Below, one piece after another: positions 1 to 8,764 of a stretch of 64,000 nt of DNA. The notes below the pieces were generated by a model, which searched no databases, was not told the origin of the DNA, and saw nothing but the letters and a program-made list of their open reading frames with translations. Within the stretch, counting starts at the first letter, position 1, and each line of letters opens with the position of its first letter. Origin of the DNA: an uncultured Mobiluncus sp. (GTDB lineage Bacteria > Actinomycetota > Actinomycetes > Actinomycetales > Actinomycetaceae); NCBI RefSeq assembly GCF_947087965.1, contig NZ_CAMUES010000001.1, positions 62,001-126,000 of the forward strand. Direction: 5' to 3'. Position numbers and translations under genes: made by a program.

Positions 1-705
1 AATAAAGATGAGACCGTCATAGGCATCGTGGTGGCGTGACGCCCACCCGGAAACTACGGAACCACCGTTGGAATGTGCCATCACGACTACGGGCAAATCA
101 GGGTGTTCCTGGCGAGCCGTGGCGATGGCCCAATCTAGCTCCCGGTCATAGGTTGTGTAATCGTCCTCGTAGCAGTTGAAAGGAATTAAGCCGGAGCGTC
201 GCGGCATATTTCGACCATAACGGTGCAGGTCAATCCCGTAAAAAGCGGCGCCCAAATGGGTCATCATCCGGGCTAGATGAGCTTGATAAAAATAGTCATT
301 CCATCCGTGGACATAGACGGCGATAAACTGCGGAGCTGAGGGTGCATCAAGCTCGTCAAGAACTTCAATTTCGCGACCCCGCAGCTCGGGAGTTAAGTAA
401 TCCTGCAGGTAATCCAGGTTTCGGACGAGTGAATCTTCCCACTGCGCTGACGCGTTAGGCTGAGAGTTGCTGCCTGCACGCTGCTGCGGGCTAGCTGAGG
501 GCGGAAGAATCCGGAAACTGCCCTGGTTGGAGCCTCCGCCCGGTTTCACATTGACCGGGACTATGCGGTCGGGTAGCTGTGATTTTGGATCCTCGGCGGG
601 AGTGTAGCGCACTAGGGTAGCGGAACGCGGGGAAATCTGATCAGGTTCCAACTGGAGTTTAGCGGCGCCGAATCCGGGACCCAGTACATCAGGAAGGTAT
701 CGCAT
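1..705 (-). CDS. Alpha/beta hydrolase (S33/monoglyceride-lipase-like), 3' end outside the window
   Basis: Open frame read on the minus strand from ATG at 705 to the window edge, giving the first 235 residues. Visible features are the strand and oxyanion-region motif YVHGWNDYFYQ (about 131-141) and the nucleophile elbow AHSNGG with Ser212, where the family usually has GHSxGG. The acid and histidine of the triad lie beyond the window. The first 120 residues are a low-complexity Pro/Ser/Gln-rich stretch with no signal peptide, so a cytosolic serine hydrolase acting on lipid or ester substrates is likely; the substrate cannot be inferred. It is divergent in sequence from the MetX hydrolase fold next door and separated from it by 136 bp. 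TAGAAT lies 6 nt before the ATG, suggesting a leaderless mRNA. Confidence 0.8.
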   Translation of the reverse strand, partial: MRYLPDVLGPGFGAAKLQLEPDQISPRSATLVRYTPAEDPKSQLPDRIVPVNVKPGGGSNQGSFRILPPSASPQQRAGSNSQPNASAQWEDSLVRNLDYLQDYLTPELRGREIEVLDELDAPSAPQFIAVYVHGWNDYFYQAHLARMMTHLGAAFYGIDLHRYGRNMPRRSGLIPFNCYEDDYTTYDRELDWAIATARQEHPDLPVVVMAHSNGGSVVSGWASRHHDAYDGLIFI

Positions 706-717
706 GCTCGAATTCTA
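706..717 (-). promoter_or_regulatory. Candidate -10 of a leaderless promoter for the alpha/beta hydrolase
   Basis: On the minus strand TAGAAT (717-712) is followed by six bases and then the ATG at 705, which puts the expected transcription start on the start codon. No good -35 is visible 17 bases upstream and no Shine-Dalgarno sequence precedes the ATG. Inference from spacing only. Confidence 0.45.
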
Positions 718-804
718 ACGTGCCTCGTGTGCTGCGGCGGGAGAATGGCTGATTGCTCAAGGTATGCGCGGTGCAAGCGGCACAGTTGAAACGCAATCTC
801 GCAA

Positions 805-820
805 GGTCTCCGCTGAGACC
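805..820. repeat. Perfect 6-bp inverted repeat with 4-nt loop after metX
   Basis: GGTCTC-CGCT-GAGACC lies in the 136-bp gap after the metX stop and upstream of the hydrolase start. As RNA it would form a small hairpin 21 nt after the metX stop, but no U-run follows, so it is a weak terminator at best. It could instead be an operator. Confidence 0.3.
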
Positions 821-841
821 ATCAAGATTCAGTGCGCCGTA

Positions 842-1975
842 CTATGTGGCGAGGAACTCACCGATGGCCTGACCGACAGGTTCATTTTCAATTAAGAAGC
901 CATCGTGACCGGAATCGGAATGAATTATGACCGCCTCGCTGTGGCGGGTTAATCTAGCCAGCTGCTGCGTTTGAGAAGGGTAAAATAGCCGGTCAGAGTC
1001 CACTCCCAGGGCCAGGACGCGAGCCTGTACCCGAGAGAGCGCAACTTCTAATCCGCCCCGGCCTCGCCCCACGTCGTGAGTCAGCATCGAGCGAGTCAGC
1101 ACCCGGTAGGACCCGGCGTCAAAGCGTTTCGCCAGCTTCACCCCGTGATAGTCCAGGTAAGACTGCACCGCTAAACGGCCTCCTGAAAGTGGATCTTCAC
1201 GATAACCCGGATCGCGCCCGAACCGCTCTTGCAGTTCCTTGGGGCTGCGATAGGTAGTGTGCGCGACCTCCCGCGCCAAAGCCAACCCCCGGAACGGCCC
1301 CTGACCAGGGGGATTATCGTAGTAGTCGCCGTTGCGAAAATTCGTGTCCAGCTCCAGCACATGCATCTGTACGTGGCACCAAGCGGCCTGTTCAGCGGTG
1401 GTGGCGCAGCCGGTAGCCACCGCCACCAGCCGCTCCACCTGCTCGGGATAAGTCACCGCCCACTCCAGTGCCCGGTGTCCCCCGTGCGAGCAGCCGATGA
1501 CTGCAAACCAGCGGGGAATACCGAGCTGATCCATGAGGATTTTTTCCGCCGCTACCTGATCGCGGGTCGTCAGCAGGGGAAAACGCGACCCCCAAGCGCG
1601 CCCGTTCGGAGCCAAAGTAGCGGGGCCGGTAGAACCTTGACAACCGCCTAACACGTTGGGGCAAACCACAAACCACCGATTCGTATCCACCGCGGCACAG
1701 GGCCCGACGACCTCGTTCCACCATCCTGGTGTAACGTGGCCCGGCCCGGCTTCACCGTACACATGAGAATCTCCGGTGAGGGCGTGATTTATGAGGATAG
1801 CGTTGGACTTGTCCGCATTCAAAGTGCCGAAAGTCTCAAAGGCGAGCCGGGCGCCCGGAAGGGTAGACCCGCCCTCGAGTTTCAGCATCCCCAGAGCGGC
1901 GAACTGGCGGTTTCCTTTGGGGTCTGTGGGTTTCCAAGCTCCACTGACCGGTATCAACTCACTGGTTTGCGGCAT
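842..1975 (-). CDS. metX: Homoserine O-acetyltransferase
   Basis: Transfers an acetyl group from acetyl-CoA to homoserine, the activation step of the direct-sulfhydrylation route to methionine. The 377 residues carry the family signatures LTGDSH (67-71), GGCQGSTGP (110-118), nucleophile elbow GCSHGG with Ser163, and the late acid and histidine in DSDRLF and SGHDGF. The length is normal for the family. The start is supported by AAGGAT a few bases upstream. It is the last gene of the operon metY-metF-metE-metX, 30 bp after metE. Succinyltransferase activity is possible in this family and cannot be excluded without testing, but the genomic pairing with MetY favours acetylation. Confidence 0.95.
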   Translation of the reverse strand: MPQTSELIPVSGAWKPTDPKGNRQFAALGMLKLEGGSTLPGARLAFETFGTLNADKSNAILINHALTGDSHVYGEAGPGHVTPGWWNEVVGPCAAVDTNRWFVVCPNVLGGCQGSTGPATLAPNGRAWGSRFPLLTTRDQVAAEKILMDQLGIPRWFAVIGCSHGGHRALEWAVTYPEQVERLVAVATGCATTAEQAAWCHVQMHVLELDTNFRNGDYYDNPPGQGPFRGLALAREVAHTTYRSPKELQERFGRDPGYREDPLSGGRLAVQSYLDYHGVKLAKRFDAGSYRVLTRSMLTHDVGRGRGGLEVALSRVQARVLALGVDSDRLFYPSQTQQLARLTRHSEAVIIHSDSGHDGFLIENEPVGQAIGEFLAT

Positions 1976-2005
1976 CGCTATCCTTATGATCTACGGTTTT
2001 CAGGT

Positions 2006-4321
2006 TTAGGCTTCGAGCTTCGCGCGCACCGCCTTCGCGGCTCCGACCAGGTTCTCCAAGGTGGCCACCGTTTCGGGATAGGCGCGGGTTTTCAACCCGC
2101 AGTCCGGGTTGACCCAAACTTGGTGGGGGTCCAAAGCGGCGACAGCCTTTTCCAGCAGCCCTACTTCCTCATCGAGTTTAGGCACTCGGGGAGAGTGAAT
2201 ATCCCAAATCCCCGGTCCCAGCCCGCGCTCGAAACCGTGCTCATGCACAGCCGGCAAAATATCCATCTTGGAGCGGCTAGCTTCAATCGAAGTGACGTCC
2301 GCATCCAGGTGATCAATCGCGTCCACCACCACGTTGAACTCGGAGTAGCACAGGTGAGTATGGATTTGTAGCTCTTTAGGAGCCCCGCCGGTGGCTAAAC
2401 GGAAAGCTCCTACGGACCACTGCAAATATTTCTCCCGTCCCGCTGCGCGCAGCGGCAACAGTTCGCGGATTGCCGGTTCATCCACCTGCACGATCTTAAT
2501 GCCAGCCGCATTGAGGTCAGCGATTTCGGCCCGCAGCGCCAATCCCAGTTGATCCGCGACCTCCGCACGAGCCTCATCATCGCGGACAAAAGACCACGCC
2601 ATAATCGTGACAGGGCCCGTCAGCATCCCTTTCATCGGCTTTGTGGTGAGGGATTGGGCATAAGTCGACCACTCGACCGTTATCGGGTGGGAACGCGTGA
2701 TGTCCCCCCACAAGATTGAGGGTCGAGTACAGCGCGAACCATAGGATTGCACCCAGCCGTGTTCCGTGGTAGCGAAACCTTCCAGGTTTTCGGCGAAGAA
2801 CTGCACCATGTCATTGCGCTCAGCTTCCCCGTGCACCAGCACGTCCAAACCGAGATCTTCCTGCAGCTTCACCACCCGAGCAATCTCGTTGCGGATTTCC
2901 TCATCATATTGAGCTTCGTTGATTTCGTGGCGGCGGAAAGCGGCTCGCGCCTGGCGAATCTCGGTGGTTTGCGGGAAAGAACCAATCGTGGTGGTGGGCA
3001 GCAGGGGCAACCGCAAAATTTCTGCTTGTGCCGCCAAACGCTGCGGATAGGGGGCTCGAGTCCGGTCTGCAGCCGTCACGGCCGCGGTAGCCTGACGCAC
3101 CTCGGCTCGTTTCACTCCCGGATGGTTGGCGCGGGAAGCCAAGATTTCGGCGTTTTCCGCCAGCTCAGTGGCGATGGAATCGGGATCCGCCAAGCCGCGC
3201 GCCAAAGTCTGTACCTCGGCAATCTTTTGGTCCGCAAAAGCCAACCAGGAACGCACCTGCGGGTCCAGGGATGTTTCTTTGGTTGCATCGTGAGGGACAT
3301 GTTGTAGCGAAGTCGAGGTCGACACACTGAGGTTCGGGACGACCTGGTGAATTGCTTGCAAAGTCTCGAGGGCCTGTCGCAAGTCGGTACGCCACACGTT
3401 GCGGCCGGAAACGATGCCTGCCACCAGGGTTTTCTCCCCGAGGGCCTGTAGGTCCTCGCGGCTGGGTACCGGGCCGGCGACCAGGTCCAGGCCGATAGCT
3501 TCCACATCGGTGGCGCTCAGTACGTTTAGCCCATCGAGGCCCAAAGGTCCGTACGGGGCGTTGACAAAAATTTGGGGACGATTGGTCAATTTGCTCAGGA
3601 ATTCATAGGTTTTACGAGCTGCCGCCAGCACTTCCTCGCGGGAAGTCGACCAGGTGTCACACACCAAAGCCGGCTCGTCAAACTGAACCCAAGTTACGCC
3701 TGCCGCCGCGAACTGGCTCAGGAAAACCTCGAATCCAGCCAATACCGCGTCCAGTCGTTTTAGGGGATGGAAATGAGCGGGGGCGTCCGCGCTGGCTTTC
3801 GCACCCAACAGATAGGTAACCGGACCGGTGAGGACCGGACGCACCGCGCTGCCCCCGGCCTTCACCTGTTCCAGCCACGGATTGGCTACGGCAGAAATCT
3901 GAGTGTACGGGCCGATTTCGGGGACCAGGTAGTGATAATTCGTGTCGAACCACTTGGTCATTTCCAAAGCGGGTTTATCGTCAATGCCCCGGGCCAAGGT
4001 GAACTCTCCGTCCACATCTAGGGAACCGTCGGGGCGCACCAGGTTACCAAAACGTTGGGGTACCGCACCTAGGGCGCAGGTCAGCGTCAAGACCTGGTCG
4101 TAGAGGACAAAGTCTGCAGGATTGGCTCCCAGTTTGTTCAATCCCAAGTCTTTCAGGTGGCTGATACGGGTCGCCAACTGTTGTTTTATCTGGGTGTCGA
4201 AAGTGTCGCGGTCGATTTTTTGAGCCCAGTAGTGCTCCAGGCTTCGCTTCAGTTCGCGGTTTGCGCCAATCCGGGGGTAACCGGCTACGGTCGCGGCGGG
4301 AAAAGCTTGCTTTTCAGTCAT
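2006..4321 (-). CDS. metE: Cobalamin-independent methionine synthase (5-methyltetrahydropteroyltriglutamate-homocysteine methyltransferase)
   Basis: Methylates homocysteine with 5-methyl-THF polyglutamate. The 771 residues are the standard two-barrel length. The catalytic zinc ligands are all present with exact family spacing: His656 and Cys658 in THLCYSEF, Glu680 in TSIEASRS and Cys741 in NPDCGLKTR. The N-terminal barrel begins with GYPRIGANRELKRSLE. It sits 92 bp after metF and 30 bp before metX in one operon, so the methyl donor enzyme and methyl acceptor enzyme are co-expressed. No cobalamin riboswitch is visible in the 92-bp gap, which differs from many actinobacterial metE genes. Confidence 0.97.
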   Translation of the reverse strand: MTEKQAFPAATVAGYPRIGANRELKRSLEHYWAQKIDRDTFDTQIKQQLATRISHLKDLGLNKLGANPADFVLYDQVLTLTCALGAVPQRFGNLVRPDGSLDVDGEFTLARGIDDKPALEMTKWFDTNYHYLVPEIGPYTQISAVANPWLEQVKAGGSAVRPVLTGPVTYLLGAKASADAPAHFHPLKRLDAVLAGFEVFLSQFAAAGVTWVQFDEPALVCDTWSTSREEVLAAARKTYEFLSKLTNRPQIFVNAPYGPLGLDGLNVLSATDVEAIGLDLVAGPVPSREDLQALGEKTLVAGIVSGRNVWRTDLRQALETLQAIHQVVPNLSVSTSTSLQHVPHDATKETSLDPQVRSWLAFADQKIAEVQTLARGLADPDSIATELAENAEILASRANHPGVKRAEVRQATAAVTAADRTRAPYPQRLAAQAEILRLPLLPTTTIGSFPQTTEIRQARAAFRRHEINEAQYDEEIRNEIARVVKLQEDLGLDVLVHGEAERNDMVQFFAENLEGFATTEHGWVQSYGSRCTRPSILWGDITRSHPITVEWSTYAQSLTTKPMKGMLTGPVTIMAWSFVRDDEARAEVADQLGLALRAEIADLNAAGIKIVQVDEPAIRELLPLRAAGREKYLQWSVGAFRLATGGAPKELQIHTHLCYSEFNVVVDAIDHLDADVTSIEASRSKMDILPAVHEHGFERGLGPGIWDIHSPRVPKLDEEVGLLEKAVAALDPHQVWVNPDCGLKTRAYPETVATLENLVGAAKAVRAKLEA

Positions 4322-4413
4322 TTTCTATAATTCCCTTCAATAGGTTCGAATGTGTGTTTTTATCTGTTAAGTTCGGTTTGGTTCGGTCTGCCGAGTTTAT
4401 CGAGCAACGGAAC

Positions 4414-5433
4414 TCAGGGAGAGAGGCGGTGCATGGCGGCATTCATCAGGCCGAGCAGGTTGTGCGAATCTTCCCGGTCCACGTGGGCAAATCCGCGAGA
4501 ACGCAGGTGCTCCACCAAATCCAAGACCGGCCGGGGTCGGTTGAACGTGTAAAAGTGAATACCGGGCGCGTTGGCTTCGATGAGGTCATTGACGAAATCC
4601 AGGGTGGCACCCAGGCTCTCCAAGATTCTCTCGGCGGGATCGGCGATATTGGCTAAGGTCATAATCCTTTCCGGCACCGGGACTCCGGTGAGGCCCTCGA
4701 GACGCTGGAGACGGCGCACATCTGTGAACGGAATGATTCCCGGAACAATGGGTATCGTCACACCTTGGTACGTTGCTGACTGAACCAACTCGGCATAGTC
4801 CTTGGCTTGGTAAAACACTTGAGTGATAGCAAAATTAGCGCCGGCCGCCTGCTTTTGTACCAGAGCTTGAACCGCATCCGTACGGGTCTGAATGCTACCC
4901 GCCGGATAGGCGGCCACCGCGATACTCACTGCGTGTTCGTCCCCAAGGTAATCAGCGGAAACTTCTCGAATCAGCTGCACGAGTTGGAACGCTCGGTCAA
5001 ATTCACCCGACTCCGTTTCTCCTGGCGCATCCTCCGGTACCTCATCTCCGCGCAGTGCGAGGAAATCGCGCACTCCCAAGTCCATCATGTCTTGAATGAT
5101 TCCCACCAGCTTGGCGCGAGTTTTCCCCACGCAGGTCAGATGAGCCAGGACAGGCCGTCCCGAACGTTTCAAAGCGTGCCAGAGAACGGATTGTGAAGCA
5201 TCCGGTGTTGTACCACTCGTTCCAAAAGTTACGGAGATGTAATCGGGACGAGAATCTAAAAGCCGGTCTATGCCTGCCCAGGCCTGGGAAGTCGGGCGGG
5301 CATTGCGCGGCGGATACAGCTCGTACGATACCCGCAAGTCTCGCCCTGACCCGTCCCCGTGAGGGGCGGAGCCAGCTTCACCGGGAGGCGATAGCGCGGG
5401 GCGATGAGCCGCGTAGAGGTCTTTGATAGTCAT
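4414..5433 (-). CDS. metF: 5,10-methylenetetrahydrofolate reductase
   Basis: Reduces methylene-THF to methyl-THF, the methyl donor for the neighbouring MetE. The 339 residues form an FAD-dependent TIM barrel; visible family motifs are SYELYPPRN near the N-terminus, SVTFGTSGTT, LTCVGKTRAK and ALRGDEVPED. The N-terminus is about 30 residues longer than typical MetF. The gene follows metY by 33 bp and precedes metE in the same operon. Cofactor preference (NADH or a flavoprotein donor) cannot be read from the sequence. Confidence 0.95.
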   Translation of the reverse strand: MTIKDLYAAHRPALSPPGEAGSAPHGDGSGRDLRVSYELYPPRNARPTSQAWAGIDRLLDSRPDYISVTFGTSGTTPDASQSVLWHALKRSGRPVLAHLTCVGKTRAKLVGIIQDMMDLGVRDFLALRGDEVPEDAPGETESGEFDRAFQLVQLIREVSADYLGDEHAVSIAVAAYPAGSIQTRTDAVQALVQKQAAGANFAITQVFYQAKDYAELVQSATYQGVTIPIVPGIIPFTDVRRLQRLEGLTGVPVPERIMTLANIADPAERILESLGATLDFVNDLIEANAPGIHFYTFNRPRPVLDLVEHLRSRGFAHVDREDSHNLLGLMNAAMHRLSP

Positions 5434-5466
5434 CGTTTTTCCTAAGCGAGAGATAGTTTCATCCAG

Positions 5467-6840
5467 TTACGCGGCATTCGCCTGCCGCGCCGCGGCCAGA
5501 CCGCGCTCAATATCAGCCAAAATATCCTTGGGATCCTCGGTGCCAATCGACAGCCTGACGGTACCGGGCGTGATGCCCTGCGCCAACAGTTCGGCTGTAG
5601 TTAGCTGAGCATGAGTGGTGGAAGCCGGGTGAATAGCCAGGGAACGCACATCTCCGATATTAGCGACATTTGCCAGTAATTCCAGGGAATTGATAAATGC
5701 TTTACCGGCCTGTAGACCTCCGGCCAAATCAAAGTTCAGCAGGGAACCGCACCCCTTCGGGGTATATTTTTGGGCCAGGGCATAGAACGGGGAGGAAGGT
5801 AGTGAGGACCACCGCACCGTCTCCACTAAGCCCGCTCCCACCTGAGACTCCAGGAATTCAGCGACCAGACGAGTGTTGGCAATGTGGCGTTCCATCCGCA
5901 GGCTCAACGTATCTACTCCCAGCCCGACTGTCCACACCGCGAAAGGTGAAGCCACGAAACCCAAGTCCCGCTGGCCTTCTACCCGCGCTTTCAAGATAAA
6001 CGCCAAGTTCGCCCCCAATGCGCCCTGAACACCGAAATCGCGGGCATAGACGACCCCGTGATAGGAAGGGTCGGGAGTGTTGAAACCGGGGAAACGTGTG
6101 GCTGCTTTCGCCGCAGCGTAATCAAAACGGCCGGAATCAACCACGATACCGAGCATGGCTGACCCGTGTCCGCCCAGGTACTTGGTGGCGGAATGCACTA
6201 CGATATCCGCCCCGAACTCGATGGGACGGCACAAGTAAGGGGTAGGCACCGTATTGTCGACAATGAGTGGAACCCCGGCTTGGTGTGCGGTTTGGGCTAA
6301 CGGTTCGAGATCCAGTACGTCGCCTTGCGGATTGGGTACCAGCTCTCCGTAGTAAGCGGCCGTGTTCGCATCCGTGCGGTCCGCCCACTGGCTAATGTCA
6401 CGAGGATTGTCAACAAAACGTACCTCGATGCCGAGGCGTTCCAAAGTATGGCCCAAGAGGTTGAAAGTGCCCCCGTAAATCGAGTTTGAGGCCACCACAT
6501 TTTGACCTTTCGATGCCAAAGTCAAAATAGTTAGCGTGATGGCAGCTTGACCCGACCCGGTGGCAATCGCCCCGACCCCGCCTTCCAGCGCAGCAATCCG
6601 AGCTTCCAAAGCATCGTTGGTGGGATTACCTAAGCGGGAATAAATCGGTCCCAGCTCCTGCAGGGCAAAACGGGCAGCCGCAGATTCCACACTTGGGAAG
6701 TGAAACGCGTTCGTGGCATAGATTGGCACCGTTTGCGTGCCCGTGGTCGAATCACCGGTGTAGCCGGCATGAATTTGCAGAGTATCGAAACCCCATTCGG
6801 GGTGGTCGACCCAGTTGGGTCCAATAGTGGTTTTAGACAT
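5467..6840 (-). CDS. metY: O-acetylhomoserine sulfhydrylase (aminocarboxypropyltransferase)
   Basis: PLP enzyme that combines O-acetylhomoserine with sulfide to give homocysteine. In the 457-residue product the PLP lysine is Lys220 in VHSATKYLGGHG; the fold-type I Cys/Met-metabolism motifs YSRLGNPTNDALE, ATGSGQAA and VDNTVPTPYLCRP are present. The ATG at 6840 is chosen because AAAGGAAA precedes it at good spacing and because the residues that follow match the usual family start; an in-frame TTG 45 nt upstream would add an unsupported extension. It is the first gene of the methionine operon. With no cystathionine gamma-synthase or beta-lyase in this window, direct sulfhydrylation is the visible route. 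Confidence 0.95.
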   Translation of the reverse strand: MSKTTIGPNWVDHPEWGFDTLQIHAGYTGDSTTGTQTVPIYATNAFHFPSVESAAARFALQELGPIYSRLGNPTNDALEARIAALEGGVGAIATGSGQAAITLTILTLASKGQNVVASNSIYGGTFNLLGHTLERLGIEVRFVDNPRDISQWADRTDANTAAYYGELVPNPQGDVLDLEPLAQTAHQAGVPLIVDNTVPTPYLCRPIEFGADIVVHSATKYLGGHGSAMLGIVVDSGRFDYAAAKAATRFPGFNTPDPSYHGVVYARDFGVQGALGANLAFILKARVEGQRDLGFVASPFAVWTVGLGVDTLSLRMERHIANTRLVAEFLESQVGAGLVETVRWSSLPSSPFYALAQKYTPKGCGSLLNFDLAGGLQAGKAFINSLELLANVANIGDVRSLAIHPASTTHAQLTTAELLAQGITPGTVRLSIGTEDPKDILADIERGLAAARQANAA

Positions 6841-6860
6841 CGTAGTTTCCTTTGCGTGAG

Positions 6861-6917
6861 TTATGGCTGTACAAACTTGTCCCAAAGATTTTGACTCTGA
6901 CGGGCACGCAGGAACAT
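6861..6917 (-). CDS. Possible 18-codon leader ORF ahead of metY
   Basis: ATG at 6917 opens an 18-codon frame ending in TAA 20 nt before the metY start; it contains Trp and Gln but no run of Met or Cys codons. There is no convincing ribosome-binding site. It lies directly after the two leader hairpins, so it could be part of an attenuation device, but chance occurrence is at least as likely. Confidence 0.2.
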   Translation of the reverse strand: MFLRARQSQNLWDKFVQP

Positions 6918-6932
6918 GAAGATACGAATGCT

Positions 6933-6952
6933 CAGCACCGGACGTGGTGCTG
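6933..6952 (-). promoter_or_regulatory. Leader hairpin 2 upstream of metY
   Basis: Minus-strand transcript would form a perfect 7-bp stem CAGCACC/GGTGCTG with a six-base loop. It lies 11 nt downstream of a second perfect stem and about 90 nt before the metY start. No U-run follows, so it is not an ordinary terminator. Its sequence does not fit the SAM-riboswitch consensuses I can recall. Confidence 0.4.
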
Positions 6953-6963
6953 GACGTTTAGAG

Positions 6964-6981
6964 GCTGACGTGCACGTCAGC
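6964..6981 (-). promoter_or_regulatory. 18-bp perfect palindrome in the methionine operon leader
   Basis: GCTGACGTGCACGTCAGC is a perfect palindrome. It can be a dimeric repressor operator in DNA, or leader hairpin 1 in RNA (7-bp stem with a four-base loop). It lies 25 bases downstream of TACAAT on the minus strand, an expected place for a repressor that blocks elongation or initiation. It does not match the corynebacterial McbR box. Confidence 0.5.
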
Positions 6982-7006
6982 GAGGCATTCGTTTAGTCAT
7001 GTTGCG

Positions 7007-7012
7007 ATTGTA
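7007..7012 (-). promoter_or_regulatory. Candidate -10 element for the methionine operon
   Basis: TACAAT on the minus strand (7012 to 7007) is a good actinobacterial -10 hexamer. The matching -35 position is weak (TCGCTT). The implied 5' leader of about 160 nt would contain both hairpins. Confidence 0.4.
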
Positions 7013-7024
7013 GCAATCTCGCAG

Positions 7025-7056
7025 CAAAAAAGCGAAACCGGCATTTCAGAATGCGG
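7025..7056 (-). terminator. Possible terminator after dacB
   Basis: On the minus strand, GCATT-CTGA-AATGC with two more G-C pairs across a bulge is followed by TTTCGCTTTTTT, 14 nt after the dacB stop. The stem is short, so termination may be partial. Confidence 0.4.
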
Positions 7057-7069
7057 AATGCGGCTGTTT

Positions 7070-8725
7070 TTAGTCGACGGGAGCAGCCGGATTCGCCGGC
7101 GCGGGGGCATCTGTACCAGGGGCGGACGGCTGGCTCTTCGGGTCGACGTTAGAGAAAGATGTTGTCGCGCCGAGTAAACCGTTGATGAACATCTGTTTAG
7201 CTTGAATGCTGGGTCCGCCCTGAGACTCCGGGTAACCGGAGATGACCAGGGCATAGACGAACTCCTGGTTATTGCGCACGAATGTCCCTGCCAGAGAATT
7301 CGTAATCCCTAACGTGCCGGTTTTGCCGCGAACCACACCCGCGGCAAGAGTTCCCTGGTAAACGTGTTCCAGAGTACCGTCCGCCCCGGCCACCGGGACA
7401 TTGGCAGTAACGGAGTGCAGTTCAGGATGGTCATTGCTCATTGATAACCGCACCGCATCCGCTAAAACTCGGGCAGGTATCCGGGTGTCATAAGCCAGCC
7501 CCGAGCAGCCTTTCAACTCAGTTTCACCCAAGTCCAAGCCCAATTCCCGCAGTGAATCCATGACCGCCGCCCCGGAGGCGGCGAAGGTCGGTTTTGCCTT
7601 ACGGTGCAGCGCTACCAGCCGACCCAGACTTTCAGCCAAAGTATTATCAGAGACTTTTAACATTTGCCGTTCCACCTGAGCGAGCGGGGCCCCTTGTGCG
7701 TAGGCAATCGGGATTGGACCGTGACTGGTGGAAACCTCAGCAGAGATTTGCGGCAGCTCGGAAAGCGGATCCAGGAGTTTATTCGAGGCCAAGCCAGATT
7801 TTCCTACCTCGATTTTGGCCGGTCCCGCCCCGCCTAGCCGATTTAAAGCCTCGGCAAACGCCTGACCTACAACCAGTGCGGCATCCGGGTGATATCCATT
7901 GTCAGATTTTGGATCGATTAGACCGGTATTGATGGCCATGCCTTGAATAGGACCGACCCAGCGGTCGTCTCCCTCACGCCAAAATGGAGAGGCTTTTTCA
8001 GAGCCAAACCAGGAGGTGTCCAACACTAACGTGTAGGGCTTTCCATTCAACAGGCTGCCCGTGGGGGCATTGTTTCCCGAGGTCGGTGTGTTCGTGCCCG
8101 AGACCACCGATTTACTGGTGGGGGAGGCCTCATGATGTTCAGCTTTCCCTGGAGTTTGGGAGGAAAGTGCCACTATCGTGTCAGTCGCGAGAGTGTCTAG
8201 GCCGGCGTAGCCTTTTATGGAACGTGGTGCGTCCGCCCCCAACCCCAGCAGCGCATCGCCGCCGCCGATTAAAAACAGCTTGCGCTTATCGTTATCCCAG
8301 GCCACCACCGTGCGAGCTCGCGCCTCCGAGCCGAATTCGTGCAGCGCCGCCATCGCGGTGAGTAGTTTTGTCGTAGAAGCAGCAGTCAGTGCGCTCTGGG
8401 GCTCATGAGAGGCCAATTCCACGCCATCCCGGTCGCCTACCCAGAAGGAGAGTTTCGCGTTGGCGAGGCGGTAATCCGTGGCGAATTGGCGCACTAGGGT
8501 TTTATAAGTATTGGCATCAAAATCGGTGGATTTGGCAAAGAGAGGAATCTCGGTAGGTTCGGGATTGACTTCAGGGGAGTCAGGGAATGGAACCACTCGG
8601 GGTAGAGGTGGTTTGGAGGTCAAAAAACCCGGCACTAAATCCGCTCCGTCAGCACCGACGTAAGCACCCCCGAGAATCAGGGCGCCTGCGATTATCGTTG
8701 CGTTTAGTCGTCCTTTGGCACGCAC
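7070..8725 (-). CDS. dacB: D-alanyl-D-alanine carboxypeptidase/endopeptidase, PBP4 family (peptidase S13)
   Basis: Trims the terminal D-Ala of peptidoglycan stem peptides outside the membrane. The 551 residues begin with a short basic segment and one hydrophobic helix (about 8-25), a signal peptide or anchor. The three penicillin-binding motifs are present: SxxK as S117-T-T-K120, SxN as SDN in KVSDNTLAESL, and KTG in RGKTGTLG. The large insert between SxxK and SxN is typical of S13 enzymes. The C-terminus ends in a Pro/Ala-rich tail. The start is GTG at 8725, preceded by AGGGGGGG. It is divergent from ppa and precedes the methionine operon on the same strand. Confidence 0.93.
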   Translation of the reverse strand: MRAKGRLNATIIAGALILGGAYVGADGADLVPGFLTSKPPLPRVVPFPDSPEVNPEPTEIPLFAKSTDFDANTYKTLVRQFATDYRLANAKLSFWVGDRDGVELASHEPQSALTAASTTKLLTAMAALHEFGSEARARTVVAWDNDKRKLFLIGGGDALLGLGADAPRSIKGYAGLDTLATDTIVALSSQTPGKAEHHEASPTSKSVVSGTNTPTSGNNAPTGSLLNGKPYTLVLDTSWFGSEKASPFWREGDDRWVGPIQGMAINTGLIDPKSDNGYHPDAALVVGQAFAEALNRLGGAGPAKIEVGKSGLASNKLLDPLSELPQISAEVSTSHGPIPIAYAQGAPLAQVERQMLKVSDNTLAESLGRLVALHRKAKPTFAASGAAVMDSLRELGLDLGETELKGCSGLAYDTRIPARVLADAVRLSMSNDHPELHSVTANVPVAGADGTLEHVYQGTLAAGVVRGKTGTLGITNSLAGTFVRNNQEFVYALVISGYPESQGGPSIQAKQMFINGLLGATTSFSNVDPKSQPSAPGTDAPAPANPAAPVD

Positions 8726-8764
8726 CGACCCCCCCTGTCAAACGGTTTTTTGTTCGGAAACAAC

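Noticed and set aside
1229..1651. 140-codon plus-strand frame inside metX
   Set aside because: Antisense to a clearly coding gene with no domain signature or start signals.
6841..6885. Extension of MetY by 15 residues from TTG 6885
   Set aside because: ATG 6840 has a good ribosome-binding site and the usual family N-terminus; the extension does not resemble MetY.
6841..7012. SAM riboswitch before metY
   Set aside because: The two perfect hairpins do not fit the SAM-I/IV or SAM-II core I can recall, and no pseudoknot partner is evident.
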